Positions 1 to 5,280 of a stretch of DNA of 5,280 bases are shown here, one piece after another. Both the position numbers and the translations under genes were made by a program. The stretch lies in NCBI GenBank assembly GCA_949283445.1, contig CASDTD010000291.1, positions 1 to 5,280 on the forward strand. The letters are read 5' to 3'. Below the pieces are notes generated by a model. It made no database searches. It saw only the letters and a list, made by a program, of their open reading frames with translations, and was not told the origin of the DNA. How positions within the stretch are numbered: the stretch's first letter is position 1; every line of letters starts with the position of its first letter. The stretch is from an uncultured Coriobacteriia bacterium. Its GTDB lineage: Bacteria; Actinomycetota; Coriobacteriia; Coriobacteriales; QAMH01.

Positions 1-373
1 AGCTAAGCGGACAATCAGGATGCTCATACGTCCATTTGGTCGCGACGTGGCAAGAGTAGTCTGCCACAACGTGCTCAACCGACCATACGCAGCGCCCGCC
101 TGCCCATTTGGACGCGCTGTGGCAAACTCGCGCTGCCAAAACGTGACCAACTGACCATGCGCAGTACCCGGTTGTCCATTTGGACTCGAAATGGCATGCG
201 CGGTTTGCCGTAACGTGTCCAACTATCCATACGCAGCGTCTTGGCGCCCAGTTGGACACGCTATGGCAATCCCGATATGCCATAACGTTCCCAACCGACC
301 GCACGCGGCACTCGACTGCCCACTTGATCGGATTATGGCAAGATGCGCTTTTCACTCGCACGTGCTCCGCCTG
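1..373. repeat. 72-bp tandem repeat array A (four full units plus two partial)
   Basis: A degenerate tandem repeat with an exact 72-base period. The landmark TGGC falls at 48, 120, 192, 264 and 336, and its partner TGCC at 62, 134, 206 and 278. Each full unit therefore carries the dyad TGGCA-9 bases-TGCCA, followed by a segment resembling AACGTGCCCAACCGACC, then ATACGCAGC and CCCATTTGGACGCG. The best stems are GTGGCA/TGCCAC (47-67) and ATGGCA/TGCCAT (263-283). The window opens inside a unit (1-47), so the array probably continues to the left. The last unit (336-373) loses its TGCC arm and ends in CACGTGCTCCGCC, the same ending as array B. Because 72 is a multiple of three, short reading frames open through the array with 24-residue periodicity; I do not consider them genes. 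Function is unknown: a DNA-binding array, a transcript of repeated hairpins, or a dispersed intergenic repeat are all possible. Confidence 0.9.
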
Positions 374-520
374 ACAAGATTCGCGCGATATAGCACGTTT
401 GGTGTGCCATTACGTACATAACTCACCATAAGAAACGTCCAGCTGGTAACACGAACGTGATATGCAAACCATGCGTGCCATATCGTGCTCGAATGACCAC
501 GTACGAAGCTTACTTACCTA
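374..520. repeat. decayed units of the 72-bp repeat, no gene
   Basis: No convincing gene is visible. Two weak echoes of the 72-base unit remain. TGCCATTACGT starts at 405, and TGCCATATCGTGCTCGAATG starts at 476, 71 bases later; the second is followed by ACCACGTACG, which corresponds to the consensus CGACCATACG. The TGGCA arms are mostly lost. This is best read as the degraded right flank of array A, or as the part of the array that lies next to the nuclease-like gene cassette. Confidence 0.6.
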
Positions 521-581
521 TTCACACATGGTGAGACGGAGCCTGCTGCTTGCGGCATAACTCGGTGCTGACCTGCATTTT
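521..581. other. intergenic stretch without recognised feature
   Basis: Neither repeat family nor a gene is recognisable here. The only item of note is CTGACCTGCAT at 568-578, an 11-base string that recurs at 2109-2119 in the argS leader. It could be part of a promoter or operator, but no well-spaced -10 box accompanies it. Confidence 0.4.
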
Positions 582-719
582 CCGGAAATAGGTCGGTATT
601 TTCTCGGGATGCAGCAGGAAAACATCCGGTTATCATCCGGTGCCCGCCCGGTATTTGCCCGGTAGTTAGCCGGTTTCCACCCGGTTATTAGCCGGTGTTC
701 GCCTGGTGGTTCATCCGGT
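582..719. repeat. 11-bp phased CCGGT repeat array
   Basis: The five-base core CCGGT occurs exactly at 626, 637, 648, 659, 670, 681 and 692, each 11 bases after the last. CTGGT follows at 703 (one mismatch, still in register), and a final CCGGT lies at 715, one base out of register. Extending left in the same 11-base register are decayed cores: CCGGA at 582, TCGGT at 593, TCGGG at 604 and CAGGA at 615. The six bases between cores vary (for example TATCAT, GCCCGC, ATTTGC, AGTTAG, TTCCAC, TATTAG), so only the core is kept. An 11-base step is close to one helical turn, which would put all the cores on nearly the same face of the DNA. The array ends 23 bases before the likely start of the downstream gene, so it occupies the promoter/leader position. 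The role is unknown; a cooperative protein-binding array controlling that gene is the simplest inference. Confidence 0.9.
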
Positions 720-733
720 GTATCTTGAGATAC
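720..733 (+). promoter_or_regulatory. small inverted repeat before the nuclease-like gene
   Basis: GTATC-TTGA-GATAC is a perfect five-base-pair dyad with a four-base loop. It lies between the last CCGGT core and the ATG cluster at 743-751. It covers the place where a ribosome binding site would be expected, and GAGA at 727-730 is the only weak purine run there. It could be a small operator or an RNA hairpin limiting translation. The stem is short enough to arise by chance. Confidence 0.35.
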
Positions 734-742
734 GCTTTGCCC

Positions 743-1744
743 ATGATGATGTTTGTTGATGACATAGCAGCACTCTGGCAATGGCGTCTTTACAAAGACC
801 CTCGCAGCGCATTGTCCCAACGCGTCATGGACAACCGCGACAACGCTGTCGAAAACTCCGCTGCCCTCAAAAACGCAGTGGAGTGGCTACCCAAGACGTT
901 CGTCCCCTGGCACTTCTCTGCTTCGGATGCCAGCCAGCGTTTCCTCCGCAATCGGTATGGGTATTCTGTCGATACGAACATTCCCCCTGGATCTTTTTGC
1001 AAAGTAAACGATATATACGCTTTGGCAAGCCCTGAGTATCTCTTCGTTCAGTTCGCCCGAAAGCTGCCGTTTCAGCTTTTGATAAAACTCGGCTATGAAC
1101 TAAGCGGAACATACGCTCCCGTGAAGCTTTCCGATGGGCTTCCTTTGCAAAGAGCGGTTCCCCTAACGGATGTCTCGAAACTTCGACATTTCGTGGAGCG
1201 CGCATCTTCTGCCCACGGGTCTCGCGCTGCAGCACGAGCTCTTAAATACATCCAAGAGAAGTCGGCATCGGCACGCGAGTCAGATTTCGCCATGACCACA
1301 GACCTGCCGTTGCGCTGGGGTGGGTACGCCATGCATGATTTTATGATGAACTATCGTGTCGAATTCGATGAAGCTGCAAAGCGCATGTCTGGACGTACAC
1401 ACGCGAAATGCGATTTGTGTTGGCCCAACGTCAAACTCGATGTGGAATATGACAGTGATCTGTGCCATGGCACGAACCGTGATGCCCTCAGCGACAAATC
1501 GCGCGCCAACGCACTCAGGCACATGGGTTACACGACCATATTCGTCACGAACGACCAATTCACCGACATGCGAACGTGTGACGAGCTTATGCACGACATT
1601 GCCAACCTGACAGGTCATAGAATCCGACAGAAACGAGGCGATATTCCACGCACGCGTTATGAGCTCCATACATTGCTCTTGCAATCAAACAGTCACCCGG
1701 TGTTTGCATCTAGAAGCATCGATGAGCTTCGGTACTTCAGCTAA
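743..1744 (+). CDS. putative PD-(D/E)XK / DUF559-like (Vsr-fold) nuclease-family protein
   Basis: A 333-residue soluble protein with no signal peptide or membrane segment. Residues about 75-125 contain a block with SPEYLFVQFAR (96-106) and IKLGYELSGTY, resembling the N-terminal part of AbiEi/DUF559-type actinobacterial proteins. Residues about 205-290 look like a Vsr/DUF559 nuclease core. Asp224 (in CDLCWP) is followed by KLDVEYDSD (231-239) with candidate catalytic Glu235 and Asp237. Then come His242, an Arg/Asp-rich helix (RDALSDKSRANALRHMGY, 246-263) and the strand TTIFVTNDQ, the usual order in that fold. Biochemical activity and target are inferred, not shown. I chose the ATG at 743, with ATGs also at 746 and 749. 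The in-frame GTG at 695 would lie inside the CCGGT array and add an unlikely hydrophobic leader. No strong ribosome binding site precedes either start. The gene has visibly lower GC than argS and lysA, stands alone between two copies of the 72-bp array, and its TAA stop lies in the first bases of array B. No partner methylase or toxin gene is visible. Confidence 0.75.
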   Translation: MMMFVDDIAALWQWRLYKDPRSALSQRVMDNRDNAVENSAALKNAVEWLPKTFVPWHFSASDASQRFLRNRYGYSVDTNIPPGSFCKVNDIYALASPEYLFVQFARKLPFQLLIKLGYELSGTYAPVKLSDGLPLQRAVPLTDVSKLRHFVERASSAHGSRAAARALKYIQEKSASARESDFAMTTDLPLRWGGYAMHDFMMNYRVEFDEAAKRMSGRTHAKCDLCWPNVKLDVEYDSDLCHGTNRDALSDKSRANALRHMGYTTIFVTNDQFTDMRTCDELMHDIANLTGHRIRQKRGDIPRTRYELHTLLLQSNSHPVFASRSIDELRYFS

Positions 1745-2074
1745 ACGGACCATGCGCGCTTATGCCACAACATGCTCAATCTGGCGTATGCAGTGATTCG
1801 GTACCCGTTTGTGCACGTTTTGGCAGATGCCGCGTGCCATAACGTAGCTAAGCGGACAATTAGGGTGCTCATACGTCTATTTGTACGCGACGTGGCAAGA
1901 GCAGCCTGCCAAAACGCGCTCATCCATCCACATGCAGCACCGTACCGCCCAGATGCACATGCTATGGCAATCTCGACGTGCCATAACGCAGCCAAACGAC
2001 CGCATGCAGTACTCGCCCGCCCACTTGCTCGGGTTATGGCAAGACGCACAGCGCCCCACACGTGCTCCGCCCGT
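1741..2074. repeat. 72-bp tandem repeat array B
   Basis: This is the same repeat family as array A. TGGC falls at 1821, 1893, 1965 and 2037, and TGCC at 1763, 1835, 1907 and 1979, all 72 bases apart. The first unit is truncated: GCTAAACGGACCATGCGC at 1740-1757 matches the unit segment GCTCAACCGACCATGCGC but then jumps directly to ATGCCACAAC. Positions 1848-1894 match window positions 1-47 at about 42 of 47 bases. The unit at 1965-2036 closely matches 264-335, and the terminal partial unit from 2037 ends in CACGTGCTCCGCC as array A does. The stop codon of the nuclease-like gene lies at its left border and the argS leader begins at its right border. No terminator with a T-tract is visible, but the repeated dyads could form hairpins in a read-through transcript. 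Confidence 0.9.
1815..1845. promoter_or_regulatory. best-preserved dyad of the 72-bp repeat
   Basis: ACGTTTTGGCA (1815-1825) and TGCCATAACGT (1835-1845) form an inverted repeat with 10 of 11 positions complementary, separated by nine bases. This is the longest arm pair among the units and probably shows the ancestral form, ACGTTATGGCA-9 bases-TGCCATAACGT. Two arms centred 20 bases apart suit a dimeric DNA-binding protein contacting two helical turns, or an RNA hairpin. The binding partner is unknown. Confidence 0.55.
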
Positions 2075-2108
2075 CGGCTGTTACCTGATATTAACCTGTT
2101 CGCCCGCA

Positions 2109-2134
2109 CTGACCTGCATACGGACGTGTAGAAT
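2109..2134 (+). promoter_or_regulatory. possible argS promoter
   Basis: TAGAAT at 2129-2134 is a fair -10 box with TG just before it, 39 bases upstream of the argS start. The best -35-like string, CTGACC at 2109-2114, leaves only 14 bases of spacing, which is short. ACCTG also occurs at 2083, 2094 and 2112. No T-box elements were recognised in this short leader. Assigned by eye only. Confidence 0.3.
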
Positions 2135-2157
2135 GGCGAATACGTCTGAAACTGCAC

Positions 2158-2164
2158 GAAAGGA
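2158..2164 (+). promoter_or_regulatory. argS ribosome binding site
   Basis: GAAAGGA lies nine bases before the GTG at 2174. The spacing is good and this decides the GTG start; no earlier in-frame start exists. Confidence 0.7.
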
Positions 2165-2173
2165 TTTCACGCT

Positions 2174-3940
2174 GTGCGCACTTTGGTAGAGAACCTCGTC
2201 ATAGATGCCCTGAGCCAAGCCGTCGAGGCAGGGGAGCTGTCCCTCGAACAGATGCCCGACCCGGGTGTGGAGCGTCCGCGAGACCTCTCCCATGGTGACT
2301 GGGCTTCGTCTGTGGCCATGCGCTGTGCCAAGCAGGCGCACAAGAACCCCCGCGAAATCGCCCAGATCGTCACCGCGCACATGCAGGATGACCCGGCCAT
2401 CGAGTCGGTGGAAATCGCCGGTCCGGGCTTCATCAACATCAAGCTCACGCCCGCCGCGCTGCTGAGCGTCTTCAAGACCGTGCACGAACAGGACGCGGAC
2501 TACGGCAAGACGCACGCGGGCGACGGCGTGAAAGTCGACCTCGAGTTCATTTCCGCCAACCCCACCGGCCCCATGCACATCGGCCACGGTAGGTGGGCAG
2601 CGCTGGGCGACGCCATGGGCAACGTGCTCTCGTTCGCCGGCTACGATGTGACCCGCGAGTTCTACATCAACGACGCCGGCAACCAGATGAACATCTTCGC
2701 GGACTCCGTGTCCTGCCGGTACTTGCAGATCGCCCGCCTCGTGGCACAGGGCAAGACAGCCGAAGAAGCGCATGCGGAAATCCTCGCCAACGCGGAAACC
2801 TATCGCGCCGAGCTGCCGGAGAACTGCTATGCCGGCGCCTACATCGTCGACATCGCCGCGCGCATCTACGGCGACGAAGGCGATGCCTGGGTCGACGTGG
2901 ACGCCGCGAAACGCGATGCGCACTTCAAGGAAATCGCCTACACAGCGGTACTCGACCACGTCAAGGAAGTTCTCAAGGGCTTCGGCCTCGAGTTCGACGT
3001 CTGGTTTTCCGAGCGCACGCTGCACGCGAAGGACGATAACGGCGAATCCATGATTTCACAGGCCATCGACGCGCTGCGCGAGCGCGGCTACATCTACGAC
3101 AAAGAGGGCGCCGTCTGGTTCAGGACCACGGATTTCGGCGACGACAAGGACCGCGTGCTCGTCAAGCAGGACGGTGCCTACACGTACTTCGCGCCAGATA
3201 TCGCCTACCACAAGAACAAACTCGACCGCGGTTTCGACCGCTGCATCGACATCCTGGGCGCCGACCACCACGGCTACATCAAGCGCATACAGTCCGTGGG
3301 GCACGTGTTCGGCCACCCCGGCCAGCCCGAAGTCGTCATCGGCCAGCTCGTGAACCTCTTCCGCGACGGCGAGGCCGTCCGCATGTCCAAGCGCACGGGC
3401 GAGATGGTGAGCTTCGAGGAGCTCATCGAGGAAGTCGGCGTCGACGCGACGCGCTACCTCATGCTCTCGCGCTCGACTGACCAGGCCATCGACTTCGACA
3501 TCGAGCAGGCAAAGCGCCAAGATGCGAGCAACCCGGTGTACTACGTGCAGTACGCGCACGCGCGCATCTGCAGCCTGCTGCGCAAGGCAGCGGCATGCCG
3601 CGGCATCGACGCGCAAGACCCCGACGAGGTTGCCGCGTTGCTCATCCCGGCAGACGTCGACCTCTCCATGCTAGGGGAGGAAACGGAGCTTGCCCTGGCC
3701 CGCTGCATCGACGAGTTTCCGGAAATCGCGGCCAGCTGTGCGCGCGACCTCGCGCCGTTCAGGCTCACGCATTACGCGCAGGACCTCGCAAGCGCATTCC
3801 ACCAGTTCTACACCCAGTGCCATTGCATCTGCGATGACGAAGCGCTCATGAACGCCCGCATGTTCGCCGCCGACGCCGCCCGCCGCGTGCTTCGCAACGC
3901 GCTGGGCCTGCTAGGCGTTTCCGCACCCACCCACATGTAA
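2174..3940 (+). CDS. argS: arginyl-tRNA synthetase
   Basis: This cytoplasmic class I aminoacyl-tRNA synthetase joins arginine to tRNA-Arg using ATP and is essential for translation. At 588 residues it is of normal length. The N-terminal additional domain that contacts the tRNA elbow spans about 1-115, including the conserved RPRDLSHGDWASSVAM (34-49). The catalytic Rossmann core carries ANPTGPMHIGHGR (128-140) with the HIGH signature at 135-138. EFYINDAGNQM (162-172) and LGADHHGYIKR (361-371) are typical ArgRS blocks. The second ATP-binding signature is RMSKRTG (403-409), a KMSKS-loop variant with Arg in the first place. The DALR-type helical anticodon-binding domain begins near NPVYYVQYAHARICSLLR (453-470) and runs to the C-terminus. 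It starts with GTG behind a good ribosome binding site. It lies directly downstream of the 72-bp repeat array and 19 bases upstream of lysA, with which it is probably cotranscribed. The gene appears intact. Confidence 0.97.
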   Translation: MRTLVENLVIDALSQAVEAGELSLEQMPDPGVERPRDLSHGDWASSVAMRCAKQAHKNPREIAQIVTAHMQDDPAIESVEIAGPGFINIKLTPAALLSVFKTVHEQDADYGKTHAGDGVKVDLEFISANPTGPMHIGHGRWAALGDAMGNVLSFAGYDVTREFYINDAGNQMNIFADSVSCRYLQIARLVAQGKTAEEAHAEILANAETYRAELPENCYAGAYIVDIAARIYGDEGDAWVDVDAAKRDAHFKEIAYTAVLDHVKEVLKGFGLEFDVWFSERTLHAKDDNGESMISQAIDALRERGYIYDKEGAVWFRTTDFGDDKDRVLVKQDGAYTYFAPDIAYHKNKLDRGFDRCIDILGADHHGYIKRIQSVGHVFGHPGQPEVVIGQLVNLFRDGEAVRMSKRTGEMVSFEELIEEVGVDATRYLMLSRSTDQAIDFDIEQAKRQDASNPVYYVQYAHARICSLLRKAAACRGIDAQDPDEVAALLIPADVDLSMLGEETELALARCIDEFPEIAASCARDLAPFRLTHYAQDLASAFHQFYTQCHCICDDEALMNARMFAADAARRVLRNALGLLGVSAPTHM

Positions 3941-3943
3941 GAC

Positions 3944-3950
3944 GAGGAGA
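3944..3950 (+). promoter_or_regulatory. lysA ribosome binding site
   Basis: GAGGAGA sits in the 19-base gap after the argS stop, nine bases before the ATG at 3960. It is a strong Shine-Dalgarno sequence and supports that start. No promoter or terminator fits in the gap. Confidence 0.8.
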
Positions 3951-3959
3951 TTTCAAGCC

Positions 3960-5280
3960 ATGTCCATCGCACCGCAAAGAGAGCACGTCGAGCCTGACAA
4001 TCTGACCGCGCACGACCTCGTGAAGGTCATGCCGCGCACCATGAAAATCGAGAACGGGACGGTCAGCGTCGGGGGCGTGAACGTGCTCGACATCGTCCGC
4101 GACTACGGGACGGCGTTGTTCGTCTACGACGAGGACCACTTCCGTCAGCAGCTCAAGACCTTCAAGAACGAATTCGCGATCCGCTACCCGCAAAGTGACG
4201 TCATCTACGCCGCCAAGGCCTTCTGCACCGTCGCCACCGACAAGATCGTGGCCGAAGAGGGCTGCGGAATCGACGTGGCAAGCGGCGGCGAACTGGCGTT
4301 CGCCAAGGCGGCGGAGTTCCCCATGGACATGGTCTTCGCCCAGGGCAACAACAAGACACCGCAGGAGATCGCCGAATGCGTCGAGGCAGGTGTGGCCTGT
4401 TTCGTCGTCGACACACACGAGGAACTCGACCGTATTTCCGCCGAGGCCGTCAAGCACGGCGTCACGCAGAAGATCATCCTGCGCATCTGCCCGGGCATCG
4501 AGGCGGACACGCACGCCTACATCCAGACGGCCAACGAGGATTCCAAGTTCGGCTTCAACATCCGCAACGGCGCGGCGCAGGCCGCCACGGAATACGCGCT
4601 GTCGCTGCCGAACCTCGACTTGGCGGGCTACCACTGCCATATCGGCTCGCAGATTTTCGAGCTCAAGTCCTACGCCGAGGCCATCTACACGATGTTCGCG
4701 TTCATGAACGACATGCGCGAGGCGCTCGGCTACACGGCGCGCGTGCTCGACATCGGCGGCGGTCTGGGCATCCCGTACACTGTCTATGACGCGCCGGCCA
4801 CCATCGCGCAGTTCGCGCAGGTGGTGACCAACGCCATCCACGCGTGCTGCGACGAGTTCGACTACCCGTACCCGCACCTCTACACCGAGCCCGGTCGTTC
4901 CATCGCCGCCAACGCTGGCATCACGCTCTACACGATCGGCTCGGTCAAGGAAGTGCCCAACATCTGCACCTACGTCGCCGTCGACGGCGGCATGACCGAC
5001 AACATCCGCACGGCGCTCTACGGCTCGAAATACGAGGCCTTCGTCGTCGAGCACGCTGAAGAGCCGCGCACGATGATCTGCGACATCGTTGGCAAGCACT
5101 GCGAGAGCGGGGATGTCGTCGTCAAGAACTCCGCGCTGCAGCCCTGCACTGCCGGCGAGCACATCTGCGTGCTGGGCACGGGCGCCTATTGCAACGAGAT
5201 GGCGAGCAATTACAACCGCCAGGTTCGCCCGGGCATCGTGCTCGTGAAAGACGGCCAGGTGCGTGAAATCGTGCGTCGCG
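3960..5280 (+). CDS. lysA: diaminopimelate decarboxylase (3' end beyond the window)
   Basis: This is a PLP-dependent, fold-type III (alanine racemase-like barrel) enzyme that converts meso-2,6-diaminopimelate to L-lysine and CO2, the last step of the DAP lysine pathway. 440 codons are visible with no stop, so little more than the extreme C-terminus is missing compared with the usual 420-460 residues. Visible signatures are YAAKAF (83-88) with the PLP-binding Lys86, CGIDVASGGEL (102-112), and HCHIGSQ (225-231). The phosphate-binding loop is DIGGGLG (264-270), followed by TEPGRS (309-314). CESGD (381-385) holds the active-site Cys381 that completes the dimer site, and GAYCNEM (408-414) holds the PLP-contacting Tyr410. 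The N-terminal ~30 residues are a non-conserved extension. Its position behind argS with a 19-base gap resembles the argS-lysA order seen in several Actinobacteria. Arginine decarboxylase (SpeA) or a carboxynorspermidine enzyme is less likely, given the length and these motifs. Confidence 0.95.
   Translation, partial: MSIAPQREHVEPDNLTAHDLVKVMPRTMKIENGTVSVGGVNVLDIVRDYGTALFVYDEDHFRQQLKTFKNEFAIRYPQSDVIYAAKAFCTVATDKIVAEEGCGIDVASGGELAFAKAAEFPMDMVFAQGNNKTPQEIAECVEAGVACFVVDTHEELDRISAEAVKHGVTQKIILRICPGIEADTHAYIQTANEDSKFGFNIRNGAAQAATEYALSLPNLDLAGYHCHIGSQIFELKSYAEAIYTMFAFMNDMREALGYTARVLDIGGGLGIPYTVYDAPATIAQFAQVVTNAIHACCDEFDYPYPHLYTEPGRSIAANAGITLYTIGSVKEVPNICTYVAVDGGMTDNIRTALYGSKYEAFVVEHAEEPRTMICDIVGKHCESGDVVVKNSALQPCTAGEHICVLGTGAYCNEMASNYNRQVRPGIVLVKDGQVREIVRR

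Noticed and set aside
180..421. Small overlapping reading frames on the + strand (64 and 76 aa) in array A
   Set aside because: They are open because the repeat period (72) is a multiple of three, giving 24-residue echoes in several frames at once. They have no ribosome binding site and no family resemblance.
582..719. CRISPR array
   Set aside because: A five-base constant core and six-base intervals are far below CRISPR repeat and spacer sizes, and no cas gene is present. The 72-bp arrays also lack a constant repeat with unique spacers.
695..742. GTG at 695 as start of the nuclease-like gene
   Set aside because: It lies inside a CCGGT repeat unit, has no ribosome binding site, and would add a Trp-rich hydrophobic leader; the ATG cluster at 743 is more plausible.
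518..820. 100-aa minus-strand frame across the CCGGT array
   Set aside because: An 11-base period shifts frame each unit, so no protein repeat is encoded. It overlaps the start of the nuclease-like gene and looks like nothing known.
1..2074. Insertion sequence or transposon with the arrays as ends
   Set aside because: The arrays are direct, not inverted, copies, and the central protein lacks a recognisable transposase DDE, HUH or serine/tyrosine recombinase motif. A cassette origin remains possible but is not shown.
1741..2157. 138-aa minus-strand frame with 24-residue repeats (LWH landmarks), plus 119-aa and 102-aa plus-strand frames over array B
   Set aside because: The equivalent minus-strand frame in array A is broken by a stop in the unit starting at 192, so the frame is not conserved between the copies. 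All frames show the same periodicity, which points to non-coding repeats.
2075..2173. T-box riboswitch before argS
   Set aside because: The leader is under 100 bases and I see neither the T-box core nor a terminator/antiterminator pair.
2081..3025. 314-aa minus-strand frame opposite argS
   Set aside because: Shadow of argS with low-complexity composition; it also runs over the argS leader.
3846..5162. 438-aa minus-strand open frame
   Set aside because: It lies antisense to lysA, where the high GC third positions of a real gene suppress stops on the other strand. Its composition is Asp/Val/Arg/Gly-rich without motifs, and lysA has clear catalytic motifs.

Overview
The window looks like a piece of a moderately GC-rich actinobacterial chromosome. 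An arginyl-tRNA synthetase gene followed 19 bases later by a diaminopimelate decarboxylase gene, and the wording of both proteins, suggest class Coriobacteriia (relatives of Eggerthella, Slackia, Olsenella or Collinsella). That placement is recognition from memory, not a database result. The organism should make its own lysine and meso-diaminopimelate.

The right half (about 2080-5280) is ordinary housekeeping DNA. A short leader with a plausible -10 box and a good ribosome binding site precedes argS (GTG start at 2174, 588 aa). lysA follows from 3960 and runs off the right edge with 440 codons visible. The two genes are close together on the same strand and are probably one operon.

The left half (1-2075) is a different kind of DNA and is the interesting part. 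Positions 1-373 and 1744-2074 are two arrays of a degenerate tandem repeat with an exact 72-base period. Every complete unit carries a dyad of the form TGGCA-9 bases-TGCCA. Array A (1-373) and array B (1848-2074) match each other end to end in the same orientation, so they are diverged direct copies, A holding two units more than B. Between them lies one gene (743-1744, 333 aa). It looks like an orphan PD-(D/E)XK/DUF559-type (Vsr-like fold) nuclease-family protein, and its stop codon lies in the first bases of array B. Its upstream region (582-719) holds a second, unrelated periodicity: the five-base core CCGGT recurs every 11 bases, eight times by exact or one-mismatch match and in decayed form for four units before that, with variable six-base intervals.

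My reading is an accessory cassette of phased CCGGT array, nuclease-like gene and 72-base palindromic arrays, placed just upstream of an essential tRNA synthetase operon. The repeat geometry is seen directly; the nuclease call rests on motif recognition; any functional link between repeats and protein is inference.
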